This document shows, piece by piece, positions 46,548-53,738 of a stretch of DNA of 64,000 bases. Position numbers and translations under genes: made by a program. Under the pieces are notes generated by a model. The model saw only the letters and a program-made list of their open reading frames with translations, did not search any database and was not told the DNA's origin. Numbering within the stretch: position 1 is the first letter of the stretch; each line of letters starts with the position of its first letter. Source of the DNA: Siderastrea radians (lineage: Eukaryota > Cnidaria > Anthozoa > Scleractinia > Rhizangiidae); the NCBI GenBank assembly GCA_964017195.1, contig OZ024889.1, positions 60,287,858 through 60,351,857 of the forward strand, written 5' to 3'.

Positions 46548-47582
46548 ATGTCGTTCTACGTGACGTTACCGAGTCATGCCAACCGACGTGAATTTCCCAA
46601 CAACCAAGCCAATTCCTTCAAGATTCGTTTACCTCAACCGTTACAGCTCACGGGGGGTGGATGGCAAGTGGGCTTGAGTGCCATTTCTTTACCGGATGCC
46701 CGCGTCAATTTGTACGAGTTGGTGATGAAAGGACAACACGTCTTAGGCATCAAATGGCACCTAAAAGCCCCCAGTCAAAGCGGAGGTACCTATAACAAAT
46801 ATGGAGCGGCCGTGACCAAAATTGACGATATTAACGACTGGGATTGGGTGGTGGACGGGGTGAGTTTTATGAAAGCAGCCATTACCCATGTGGAACAGAA
46901 ACGACGGGAATCGGTGATCCAAGGGGGTACGTTTTTGGACGATCAAGGCAAACACACGTACGTCAAGTTTCGTTGGGAAGGGGAGGATCTGCTCATTGAC
47001 AACACGAATGTCTCTCATGATGGATCCGTTCGCACGCCCACGTTTGCCATTCATACCAAGTTAGCTGCCAAGATGGGATGGTTACGTAAAATCGCCAGCG
47101 GATGGATTTTGGGACCGAACTTACAGCAAGAATTCCTGGGGGATCAAATCCCCGACATGACCAAGAACAGCGATTGGAAGGATATCACCGATAAGGATGG
47201 GAACCCGGTGTTTTGGACCACCAGTCGAGTGGAAGACTACATGGAATTGAGTATGAGTTGTGGGTGGCGTTTCACCAATTTGAATGTGGCGTTTCGGGCG
47301 GTGGTGGGGGAACCCACGCGATCATTGCACGTGTACTTGGACATCGCCGGCAGCACGGTGGTGGGCAATCGCGTGACCGATTTATTGCGTGAAATCCAGT
47401 ACAAGCGACAAGGACGAGGCACCATCTACTTTGAACCGTTGCACATTCAATACATGGCTCTTCGTAACGAGGTGGTGGAAATCGTTCACGTTCAAGTGGC
47501 CGAAACGATTGGTAGGGGAGGCGACTTGGTCAAGTTTGGCGACGGCCATACCATTGTCACGTTGCACTTCAAAAAGGCATAA
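46548..47582 (+). CDS. SFYVTL-family Polinton protein, copy 2
   Basis: 344 residues from ATG 46548 (MSFYVTLPSHANRREF). It is a clear tandem paralogue of the preceding gene, colinear over its whole length and close in size. Conserved blocks include GWQVGLSAISLPD, CGWRFTNLNVAFR, LHVYLDIAG and ALRNEVVEIV. An upstream in-frame GTG lies within the previous gene's end and is unlikely to be the start. The pair may form a heteromeric structural unit (inference). Confidence 0.65.
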   Translation: MSFYVTLPSHANRREFPNNQANSFKIRLPQPLQLTGGGWQVGLSAISLPDARVNLYELVMKGQHVLGIKWHLKAPSQSGGTYNKYGAAVTKIDDINDWDWVVDGVSFMKAAITHVEQKRRESVIQGGTFLDDQGKHTYVKFRWEGEDLLIDNTNVSHDGSVRTPTFAIHTKLAAKMGWLRKIASGWILGPNLQQEFLGDQIPDMTKNSDWKDITDKDGNPVFWTTSRVEDYMELSMSCGWRFTNLNVAFRAVVGEPTRSLHVYLDIAGSTVVGNRVTDLLREIQYKRQGRGTIYFEPLHIQYMALRNEVVEIVHVQVAETIGRGGDLVKFGDGHTIVTLHFKKA

Positions 47583-47615
47583 AAAAGAGAGACGACAAGG
47601 GACCCCAAGTCAATC

Positions 47616-47846
47616 ATGCCTCCGAAACGACGACGACGACGACGACGAAAACAGCGTCCCCAAGCGGGGGAAGGGATCCACGCAGTGATTGCGGGAATTC
47701 CTAAAACTGCATGGTCCATCACCAAAGGGATAGAAAAGTTGGCTAAAAAGAATGCCAAAAAAGCGCATTTGAAACGCATGGCAGAGATCAAAAGTGGGAA
47801 ACGAAAACGCTATGCGGGGGAATCGTTTACGTGCAACCTCATGTGA
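47616..47846 (+). CDS. Small Arg-rich core-type protein (76 aa)
   Basis: MPPKRRRRRRRKQR is followed by a short helical segment and a second Lys/Arg-rich block. The composition matches DNA-condensing core proteins of adenovirus-like viruses. A TATA-like CATAAAAAA lies 38 bp upstream. It is the first of a run of very small basic genes ahead of the capsid gene. Confidence 0.6.
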   Translation: MPPKRRRRRRRKQRPQAGEGIHAVIAGIPKTAWSITKGIEKLAKKNAKKAHLKRMAEIKSGKRKRYAGESFTCNLM

Positions 47847-47884
47847 GTATAAAAAGAAAACAAGAGTTGTGAAAACAAGCAAAC

Positions 47885-48079
47885 ATGCCGAAGACGAGAA
47901 GACGTCGAAGACGAAGAAGGCAACGAGGGGGTCTCTTGCCCCTGGCTGCGCTCATTCCAGCCTTGATCGCGGGAGGGAAAGCCGTGGCGTTGGGTGCCGC
48001 GGGGGGGTGCGGCGAGTTACGGGGCCAAGAAAGGGTTGGAAGCCGCGTTTCGAAAAAGAAGACGATGAGGACGGTATAA
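47885..48079 (+). pseudogene. Small Arg-rich, RQRGG-containing core-type protein, frameshifted
   Basis: The ATG at 47885 stands 37 bp after TATAAAAA (47848). Eight consecutive Arg and QRGG are followed by a hydrophobic LLPLAALIPALIAGGKAVA segment, an arrangement like adenovirus pX/mu-type or membrane-active core peptides. At a run of seven G (48001-48007) the frame changes character. The continuing frame reads poorly to its stop, while coding-like composition continues in a neighbouring frame. It is either a one-base mutation or an assembly error. A close intact relative is at 53032-53205. Confidence 0.6.
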
Positions 48080-48136
48080 AAAGGGGGTCACGTAAAGCCC
48101 CAACAAACGTGGATCCCTGGTGAAGACGACGACACC

Positions 48137-48463
48137 ATGCGAGGGGGAAGTTTGACACGATTTCGGACCGACGAGTGGTATGATCAACAAGGCAAAGGGT
48201 TGATGACGGATCTCTTGCGTGGGGGGTTCCAAGGCCTTAAAAGCACGCGAAATCCTTTGAAATTGCCTAGTAATATCAAGAGAGGCTTGGAAACGGGTTT
48301 GACACGCGGGATCAAACGCAAAGCCGAAGACGTCATTAAAAAGGAAATCACCAAACAAGCCAGGAAAGCCTTGAATCAAAAGAACGTGAAACAAGCCGTA
48401 CGGGTAGCCAGTGCCTTATTTCCCAAACAAACCAAACGGGCGCGAGATATTTTGGGAGTCTAA
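48137..48463 (+). CDS. Basic virion-type protein (108 aa)
   Basis: It begins MRGGSLTRF and is Lys/Arg-rich and helical throughout, with repeated KxxxK spacing. A TATAAAAA box (48075) lies 62 bp upstream. The next gene starts two bases after its stop. It is a probable DNA-binding or core protein by composition and position. No family was recognised. Confidence 0.5.
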   Translation: MRGGSLTRFRTDEWYDQQGKGLMTDLLRGGFQGLKSTRNPLKLPSNIKRGLETGLTRGIKRKAEDVIKKEITKQARKALNQKNVKQAVRVASALFPKQTKRARDILGV

Positions 48464-48465
48464 AC

Positions 48466-48690
48466 ATGGACCCCGTGCCTTCACGACCTCGACGGATTCG
48501 TAGTGATCGGGGCTTGTCTCAATGGGGAGGTCTGTATCCATTTTGGAAACTCATGCGGCGACAACGTGGCGGCTGGTTGAGTCCCGAGGTGATGAGACTA
48601 CCCGGGTTTGATTTGAGACAACGCTTAGCACGACGACGGTATAAAAACCCCTCACGACGACGACGGGGTACCAGTACTCGACGACGTTAA
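48466..48690 (+). CDS. Small Arg-rich protein with RRQRGG motif (74 aa)
   Basis: RRQRGGWLSPE lies in the middle and the C-terminus is nearly all Arg/Ser. It is probably another core-type protein. It stops two bases before the capsid gene. Confidence 0.55.
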   Translation: MDPVPSRPRRIRSDRGLSQWGGLYPFWKLMRRQRGGWLSPEVMRLPGFDLRQRLARRRYKNPSRRRRGTSTRRR

Positions 48691-48692
48691 CC

Positions 48693-50093
48693 ATGCCTGA
48701 CGTGAGTACACAAACCCCACCGGCTCACCCCCGTTCCGAAGGGACCGTCAATCCCGCGTTACGGCTTTTCCAGGTGCCAGACACCGACATTAGCATCAAT
48801 GCCTATCGCATGGTCACCGTTCAACCCACCACCACGGGTATCAATCCGATGGAATTCATCATTCCGGGATTAGACGATTTTGTGGATTTGGGACGCAGTT
48901 ACTTTACCATGGAATTGAGATTGAAAAAGGATGATAACGGGAACTTGGTGGCCGCGGAGAAATTGTGGCCCGTCAATAATTTGGCCCATTCCATCATCAA
49001 ACAAATTGACTTGCATTTGAATGGCACGTTGATCAGCCCTCAATCCGACACCTATCATTACAAAGCTTACCTGGAAACCTTGTTGAATTATGACCGAGAA
49101 GATGGCAAGACCGTGTTAGGACCCCAAGGCTGGTACAATCAAGTGGATTCCCCACCCCAATGGACCGACAACAATACCAACAGTGCCGCACCGCATAATG
49201 ACTACCGGGATCTGAGTGCCAATCACAAAGGAGCTTTGGCTGCCATGGTCGCCGAAACCGCCAAGTATGCCGGAGGCGTCACCCACAGTCTGGTGTTTAC
49301 CCCGCACCTGGAAGTGTTTCACTTTGGCAAATTGTTGGTACCGGGCATCGAAATCAAGATGAAATTTCATTTCAATGGGCCGAACCTGTTTTTGAATGGG
49401 GTGGCTCTCGCCGGCCGATTGATGGAAGGCGATGTGAAACTACGGTTTCATCTCTGTCAACTGCGTTTGAATGATGCCATCTACCAGAGTTTGTCTACCA
49501 AAAGACACAATGAAGGAGAAATCGCCTCCTACCCGACCGTCCGCAGTGAAATCCGCACCTTCAGCATGCAAGGCAACCTGACCCGTTTTGATATCCCCAA
49601 CCTGTTTCAAAACAGAATACCGGACCGATTGATTGTAGGGTTGTTGGACAGCCGCGCCTTCAATGGGGATGTGACCCGAGATCCCTTCTGTTTCCAGAAA
49701 TTTGGGCTGACCTCCATTAAACAGATTGTCAAAGGAGAAGAATACCCTTATGAAACCCTGCACTTGGTACGGAACAATGGCACCCGAGATAACTTGGGGT
49801 ACTTCCGTTTTCTGCAAGCCAGTGGTGCTTGGTGTAAGAAGAAAGGCAATATGGTGGAACTAGGAGATTGGGGCCAAGGGAAAAATTGTACCTTGTTCAT
49901 GTTTGACAATGTGGCCAATGGATGTGCCGACAGTCAAACCCTCAACCCCAAGCAAACCGGTGATTTACAACTGGTCTTGGAATTTGGAGCTGCCCCCGGT
50001 ACCAATATAACTGTGCTCGTCTATGGAGAATTTGAGAACTTGCTGGAGATTGACCAGAACGGAGCCGTGTTGTATAACATTTACCAGCACTAA
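48693..50093 (+). CDS. MCP: Polinton major capsid protein (double jelly-roll type)
   Basis: 466 residues. The N-terminus is short and flexible, then DISINAYRMVTVQPTT and FIIPGLDDFVDLGRSYF match the opening strands of Polinton major capsid proteins (the group often labelled F54H12.2-like in animal genomes). Later landmarks are AHSIIKQIDLHLNG, DTYHYKAYLETLLNY, LVPGIEIKMKF and the C-terminal LLEIDQNGAVLYN. Length and domain order fit the double jelly-roll capsid lineage shared with adenoviruses and virophages. It would form the pseudohexagonal capsomers. The promoter is TATAAAAA at 48640. The gene is intact. Confidence 0.9.
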   Translation: MPDVSTQTPPAHPRSEGTVNPALRLFQVPDTDISINAYRMVTVQPTTTGINPMEFIIPGLDDFVDLGRSYFTMELRLKKDDNGNLVAAEKLWPVNNLAHSIIKQIDLHLNGTLISPQSDTYHYKAYLETLLNYDREDGKTVLGPQGWYNQVDSPPQWTDNNTNSAAPHNDYRDLSANHKGALAAMVAETAKYAGGVTHSLVFTPHLEVFHFGKLLVPGIEIKMKFHFNGPNLFLNGVALAGRLMEGDVKLRFHLCQLRLNDAIYQSLSTKRHNEGEIASYPTVRSEIRTFSMQGNLTRFDIPNLFQNRIPDRLIVGLLDSRAFNGDVTRDPFCFQKFGLTSIKQIVKGEEYPYETLHLVRNNGTRDNLGYFRFLQASGAWCKKKGNMVELGDWGQGKNCTLFMFDNVANGCADSQTLNPKQTGDLQLVLEFGAAPGTNITVLVYGEFENLLEIDQNGAVLYNIYQH

Positions 50094-50104
50094 AGAAAGA
50101 AAAG

Positions 50105-50644
50105 ATGGAACACGTGGCCTTGAATAATGTGCAGTTGGATTATTTAGCCCGCGACGACCCCCAATTGAAACCGATGTTTTATGGGACGGTGGCCTGTGAT
50201 CGTTTACCCAAGCGTCCTGTCAAAACCCAACGCCAAGGGTACATTGTGAACACCGACCCGCACGATCAACCCGGACAACATTGGTTGGCGGTGTGGACGG
50301 AGGGAAAGGTGTGTGAAGTCCTCGACAGTTATGCTTTGCCCATGGACACGTACGTGCAAGCCGCCCCGTTACGAGATTGGATCGTCCAACATTGGAAGTA
50401 TGTGGTGACCAATGGCAAGTCCCTCCAAGCCATTTCAAGCAAGAGTTGTGGGGATTACGCGTTGTTGTACTTGAAAGCCAAAGCCCGTGGACGGACCTTG
50501 CAAGACTTTTTAAATGAGTTTTCGGATCATGATTATGTCAGCAATGACCATCAAGCCGGTCAACGCCTTCAACAATTGATTGTAGGCCAAGAAGCCAGAT
50601 GGTATCAACTCTGTTGTCATCCGTATCATCAACGGAATGGTTAA
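50105..50644 (+). CDS. PRO: Adenain-like cysteine protease
   Basis: 179 residues, close to adenovirus protease size. The catalytic set is visible: H59 (GQHWLAVW), D74 (EVLDSY), oxyanion Q108 and nucleophile C115 (SCGDYALLYL). The seven-residue Gln-to-Cys spacing is that of adenain. The family processes capsid and core precursors at small-x-Gly-Gly type sites during virion maturation. Possible substrates in this element are the small proteins sharing RQRGG. The gene follows the capsid gene by 11 bases. Confidence 0.9.
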   Translation: MEHVALNNVQLDYLARDDPQLKPMFYGTVACDRLPKRPVKTQRQGYIVNTDPHDQPGQHWLAVWTEGKVCEVLDSYALPMDTYVQAAPLRDWIVQHWKYVVTNGKSLQAISSKSCGDYALLYLKAKARGRTLQDFLNEFSDHDYVSNDHQAGQRLQQLIVGQEARWYQLCCHPYHQRNG

Positions 50645-50673
50645 ATAAAATTCGTTGAAAAAACAAGTGTGTC

Positions 50674-50762
50674 GGAGTCGTAGCTCAGTCGGTAGAGCCT
50701 TTGGATCCCCTAAAAAACAGGTGTAGGGGGATTGGGCGTGGGTTCGAGTCCCACCAATTCCA
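50674..50762 (+). tRNA. tRNA-like pol III gene inside the Polinton
   Basis: An acceptor stem GGAGTCG/CAATTCC (six of seven paired, one wobble), a D arm GCTC-AGTCGGTA-GAGC and a T arm GTGGG-TTCGAGT-CCCAC are present, with a perfect A box (TAGCTCAGTCGG) and B box (GGTTCGAGTC). The anticodon arm is abnormal: instead of a 5-bp stem and 7-nt loop there is a 10-bp-scale stem (ATCCCCTA with TAGGGGGAT, one bulge) and an 11-nt A-rich loop, so no anticodon can be assigned unless it is an intron. A T9 tract (50776-50784) would end a pol III transcript. It may be a non-coding viral RNA rather than a decoding tRNA. Confidence 0.6.
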
Positions 50763-50775
50763 ATAAAAAGGTGCC

Positions 50776-50784
50776 TTTTTTTTT
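50776..50784 (+). terminator. Pol III T-run terminator
   Basis: Nine consecutive T residues 14 bp after the tRNA-like acceptor end, within the short spacer before the ATPase gene. Confidence 0.6.
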
Positions 50785-50803
50785 AAATGGGTAGTTAGTC
50801 ATC

Positions 50804-51457
50804 ATGCAAACGGGGAAACCGTTTCGTTTTCATACTCCCTCCTCTATCTTGGTGGTGGGGCCTTCGGGATGTGGCAAAACCGTGTTTACGGAAAAACTCT
50901 TGGTAGACAACCCCGAGTTGTTTGAAAGGCCCCCGACCCAAATGCACTATTGTTATGGGGCGTGGCAAGATCGATTTCGAGGCATGCAAGATCAAGGGGT
51001 GGTGTTTCACGAAGGGATTCCCGATCATCAAGCGTTGGTGCAATGGTTTCCTCAAGGACAGGGGGTCCTCGTCTTGGATGATTTAATGGATGAAGGGAGT
51101 CACGATAAACGCGTGTTGGATTTATTCACCAAACATTCGCATCATCAAGGGGTGACGGTGCTGTACTTGTGCCAAGACATGTTTCCCGTGGGGCGCTATG
51201 CCAAAAGTATTTCCCGCAATGCTCATTACATTGTGGCGTTCAAGAATCCCCGGGATCAATTAGGGGTACGCAACGTGATGCTGCAATCGTTTCCTGTCAC
51301 CTGGAAAGACACCTTGGAGACGTTTCATCAGGCCACCACGCGCCCTTATGGCTATTTGATGTTGGATTTACACCCAGCCTCCTCCGATCAACAACGGTTA
51401 TGGAGTCACCTGTTAAAAGACGAAGGATGGACGCGCACCTATCAAAAGCGAGTATAA
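50804..51457 (+). CDS. ATP: A32-like (FtsK/HerA) DNA-packaging ATPase
   Basis: 217 residues. Walker A GPSGCGKT (19-26) and Walker B GVLVLDDLMDE (about 87-97, with the acidic pair) are intact. YLCQDMF with Gln124 is the usual sensor. Length and sequence style match Polinton and virophage packaging ATPases that pump genome into the procapsid. It starts 20 bp after the pol III terminator. Confidence 0.92.
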   Translation: MQTGKPFRFHTPSSILVVGPSGCGKTVFTEKLLVDNPELFERPPTQMHYCYGAWQDRFRGMQDQGVVFHEGIPDHQALVQWFPQGQGVLVLDDLMDEGSHDKRVLDLFTKHSHHQGVTVLYLCQDMFPVGRYAKSISRNAHYIVAFKNPRDQLGVRNVMLQSFPVTWKDTLETFHQATTRPYGYLMLDLHPASSDQQRLWSHLLKDEGWTRTYQKRV

Positions 51458-51497
51458 AGGGACGAGATCCTTGAACGGACTTTTCGAAAAAGTAAGC

Positions 51498-52052
51498 ATG
51501 GCCGATGAGGAGGACCGTCAACCTCCGCAAGCGTACGATACCGTGGCCCCGGCCGGGGTTGGGGCGACCACCAGCAATGTCATGTCCCCAAGGGCTTGGC
51601 AAGATTTGTATTTGAGCGGAGACCAAGGGCTTCTCGACGTCGCCATAGAGGAAATGCGATCGGATCTCCTCTATGAGTTTATGGAATCCATCCCCCCTGC
51701 GGACGTTATCGCGAGTTGGCCCGATGTAGATGGTGCACCCCCTGTACAGGCCTCTTCCCCCGCTGGGGTAGGAAGTCCAGGAAGTCAGTCCTTCCGTAGC
51801 CCCCAGACCACCCCGGAGTCTTCTGGGGCTCGAACTCCTGCGACGCCTCCTAGCGTACCCTTGGCGGCGGCGGGTGCTCGAACAGCCGCGGGTGCTGGGG
51901 GTAATGGGGGCGGACGTGGTGGCGGACGTGGTGGACGTGGCGGTGGTGGTGGTGGTGGTGGGGGTCGTCGGGGACGACGACCGAGACGCATACGAGGACG
52001 AGGACGAAATACCCCCCACGTCGCCTTTGACACCTGCCTCCAATCCAGCTAG
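51498..52052 (+). CDS. Disordered Gly/Pro-rich Polinton protein
   Basis: It starts at ATG 51498 (MADEEDRQ) 45 bp after TATAAAG. The N-terminal 70 residues are acidic and helical, then come Ser/Pro/Ala-rich and Gly/Arg-rich low-complexity stretches encoded by GGT/GGC repeats (about 51900-51970). Past the repeat this frame ends in Arg-rich sequence, while an overlapping frame carries a conserved-looking tail (see 51874-52263). Confidence 0.5.
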   Translation: MADEEDRQPPQAYDTVAPAGVGATTSNVMSPRAWQDLYLSGDQGLLDVAIEEMRSDLLYEFMESIPPADVIASWPDVDGAPPVQASSPAGVGSPGSQSFRSPQTTPESSGARTPATPPSVPLAAAGARTAAGAGGNGGGRGGGRGGRGGGGGGGGGRRGRRPRRIRGRGRNTPHVAFDTCLQSS

Positions 52053-52263
52053 CTTTCGAGGATCTTGGAGCGATAGTACACCACCACGTACCTTGCGTCA
52101 AGCCGATTTACAACGACGTTTACGCATGCTGTTACAAGATCAAGAACAATTGGCCCAAGGACGGGAAACTGCTAATGTGACCATGACCAATAGCATTGTG
52201 ACCAGTTATAAACAGGGAGGACGTCCTAGTGTACAAACCTCTTCGTCCCGGGTGTCGCCGTGA
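51874..52263 (+). CDS. Overlapping frame with TNSIVTSYKQGG-type tail
   Basis: The second half of this frame (LQRRLRMLLQDQEQL, NSIVTSYKQGGRPSV) looks like real protein and resembles C-termini I recall in other Polintons. The first half is Val/Asp repeat noise from the Gly-codon repeat. Either the gene at 51498 shifts frame in the GGT repeat through mutation, assembly error or programmed slippage, or an internal start is used. Confidence 0.45.
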   Translation: MLEQPRVLGVMGADVVADVVDVAVVVVVVGVVGDDDRDAYEDEDEIPPTSPLTPASNPASFRGSWSDSTPPRTLRQADLQRRLRMLLQDQEQLAQGRETANVTMTNSIVTSYKQGGRPSVQTSSSRVSP

Positions 52264-52265
52264 GG

Positions 52266-52949
52266 ATGAAAACCGTCGTGTCGTTATTGAATGGATCTCG
52301 ACGTCCTGGCGTCCCCTTGCCCCCCGAATTGTTACAACGTATGGATTCGTTGTATGCCTTTTACCATCAACAATGGTGGTGTTATCGCAAAATGTTGAAT
52401 CATTTCAAGTGTTGCCATGCCTTGTACAATGGTCTGGCGTTACTCCTGATGGCCGCCGGCATGATTGCTGGCCCCCTGTTGGACAACAGCACGTTGGTGG
52501 CGTGTTTGGCGGCCGTAGGGACGGTGGTCAAAGGATGGGCCGATTTTAAACAATACCGATTTAAAGTGACCATGAGTCGATTTGCGTTTACCACCTATGC
52601 CAAAGCCTTGACCGAATTGAAAACCTATGGGCGTGGGGTTCCCTTGGAGGATCTGGAAGGATTTTTGATCAAGATGCAAACGTTGGATGATACCATTGTG
52701 GATTTCACCCCTCCCTTACCCAAACGGTGCGTCCAAGAGTACCATGGTCATTTTGTCTACCAACCCGTGGAAGCCCAATGCTATGTGGACGGATGTCCTC
52801 GTCCCTTGAGACCCAAAGGGTATTGGACAGATAAAAAGCCGCTCCCTCCCAGTCCTACACTCTTAGAACCATGGCCGTCCAACGACGACGACGACGACGA
52901 AGAAAAAGAAGAACACGACAACGAGGTGGGGGTTGGTGGTCCGATTTAA
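52266..52949 (+). CDS. SLATT-like two-helix membrane protein
   Basis: 227 residues from ATG 52266. An amphipathic N-terminal part (YAFYHQQWWCYRKMLNH) precedes two hydrophobic helices at about 52-71 and 76-92 with a short turn. A long charged helix bundle follows (KVTMSRFAFTTYAKALTELKTY). That order is the layout of SLATT domains (SMODS- and SLOG-associating 2TM) and of a recurrent Polinton membrane protein. The tail is acidic (five Asp in a row). SLATT proteins in bacteria are proposed membrane effectors tied to nucleotide signalling. Here a virion membrane or host-membrane role is equally possible. Assignment is by topology, not by search. Confidence 0.5.
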   Translation: MKTVVSLLNGSRRPGVPLPPELLQRMDSLYAFYHQQWWCYRKMLNHFKCCHALYNGLALLLMAAGMIAGPLLDNSTLVACLAAVGTVVKGWADFKQYRFKVTMSRFAFTTYAKALTELKTYGRGVPLEDLEGFLIKMQTLDDTIVDFTPPLPKRCVQEYHGHFVYQPVEAQCYVDGCPRPLRPKGYWTDKKPLPPSPTLLEPWPSNDDDDDEEKEEHDNEVGVGGPI

Positions 52950-53044
52950 AACGCAATACCCGTCAAGGCTATAAAGAGACGCAAGACCTCATCAAACAAA
53001 ACAAAGCCCTTCAACGTGTCTTGTCGCACTCATGGTATCCTTGA
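52871..53044 (+). CDS. Tiny Arg-rich RQRGG protein (57 aa)
   Basis: The ATG at 52871 (ACCATGG context) lies inside the end of the preceding gene, in another frame. The product has an N-terminal run of seven Arg, then RKRRTRQRGGGWWSD and a helical tail. The same GAC/CGA repeat encodes the acidic tail of the upstream protein and the Arg run of this one. Confidence 0.55.
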   Translation: MAVQRRRRRRRKRRTRQRGGGWWSDLKRNTRQGYKETQDLIKQNKALQRVLSHSWYP

Positions 53045-53205
53045 GGAGGAGACGACGACGACGACGTCGTCAACGAGGCGGTTTTTTAAATCTATTGGTC
53101 CCCGCCATGGCGGGATTGGGAAAAGCCGTGGCCTTGGAAACGGATAAACGTATAAAACGCACGATCCAAAAAGCCAACCAACGGTATCGTCGCCGTCCTC
53201 GGTAA
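53032..53205 (+). CDS. Tiny Arg-rich RQRGG/hydrophobic protein, pX-like (57 aa)
   Basis: The ATG at 53032 overlaps the previous stop by 13 bases. A nine-Arg run and QRGG are followed by FLNLLVPAMAGLGKAVA, an amphipathic hydrophobic segment closely parallel to that of the frameshifted gene at 47885, then a basic tail. TATAAAG lies 62 bp upstream. A core/DNA-condensing or membrane-active peptide is likely by analogy with adenovirus pX. Confidence 0.6.
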   Translation: MVSLRRRRRRRRRQRGGFLNLLVPAMAGLGKAVALETDKRIKRTIQKANQRYRRRPR

Positions 53206-53208
53206 ACG

Positions 53209-53526
53209 ATGCAACGTCTTCGACGTCAATTCCCGTTTTTACGGTCCATGTTACAAGAAGCCAATGGCTCCAAACGTCAAGAGTTGTTACAACATGCCAA
53301 TGCCGATCAAATCAATGCGGTGAGCGAACTGGTCTTGAACTTCTTAAAAAACAAGATTCCCGTCACCCCACCCATCCTGGCCAAACTTCAACCCTATAAA
53401 AAGGTGCTACGCGATTTGGGACGTCGTCGACATTCCGTCAAAAAACGTCGGGCGTGGTTGGTTCAACAAAAAGGACGCGGCTTATTTCAAGGACTCCATC
53501 ACGTATTATGTCAATGTCTTCGTTAA
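53209..53526 (+). CDS. Conserved Polinton basic protein (105 aa)
   Basis: An N-terminal helical domain (QEANGSKRQELLQHANADQI, AVSELVLNFLKNKIPVTPP) is followed by KLQPYKKVLRDLGRR and KKRRAWLVQQKG. This layout recurs in many animal Polintons as I recall it, with unknown, probably virion-core function. TATAAAA lies 58 bp upstream. Confidence 0.6.
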   Translation: MQRLRRQFPFLRSMLQEANGSKRQELLQHANADQINAVSELVLNFLKNKIPVTPPILAKLQPYKKVLRDLGRRRHSVKKRRAWLVQQKGRGLFQGLHHVLCQCLR

Positions 53527-53738
53527 CGCTTGCCACGTGGATGCGTCTGTTACAAGAGGCCAATCGGGCCACCGACCAGTGGAAAGACGAGTGTCATTAT
53601 TGGAAGCATAAATATCACCTGTTGTATCGAGAGTACAGGCACATCTTAAAGTCCCGTCTTTGTGAGAGCTGTCGTGAGATAGAAGACGGGGAACTTTGCT
53701 CCGAGTGTAGTCAACCCCCATGGACGAGGTCTACATGA
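53508..53738 (+). CDS. Small Cys4 protein (76 aa)
   Basis: The start is ATG 53508 or 53514, overlapping the previous stop. An N-terminal coiled coil rich in Trp/Tyr is followed by CESC and CSEC pairs ten residues apart, a probable zinc ribbon. The end overlaps the next ATG. Function unknown. Confidence 0.5.
   Translation: MSMSSLTLATWMRLLQEANRATDQWKDECHYWKHKYHLLYREYRHILKSRLCESCREIEDGELCSECSQPPWTRST

Noticed and set aside
51297..52043. 248-codon minus-strand frame with Ser/Thr/Arg repeats
   Set aside because: Antisense of the ATPase end and the Gly-rich repeat.
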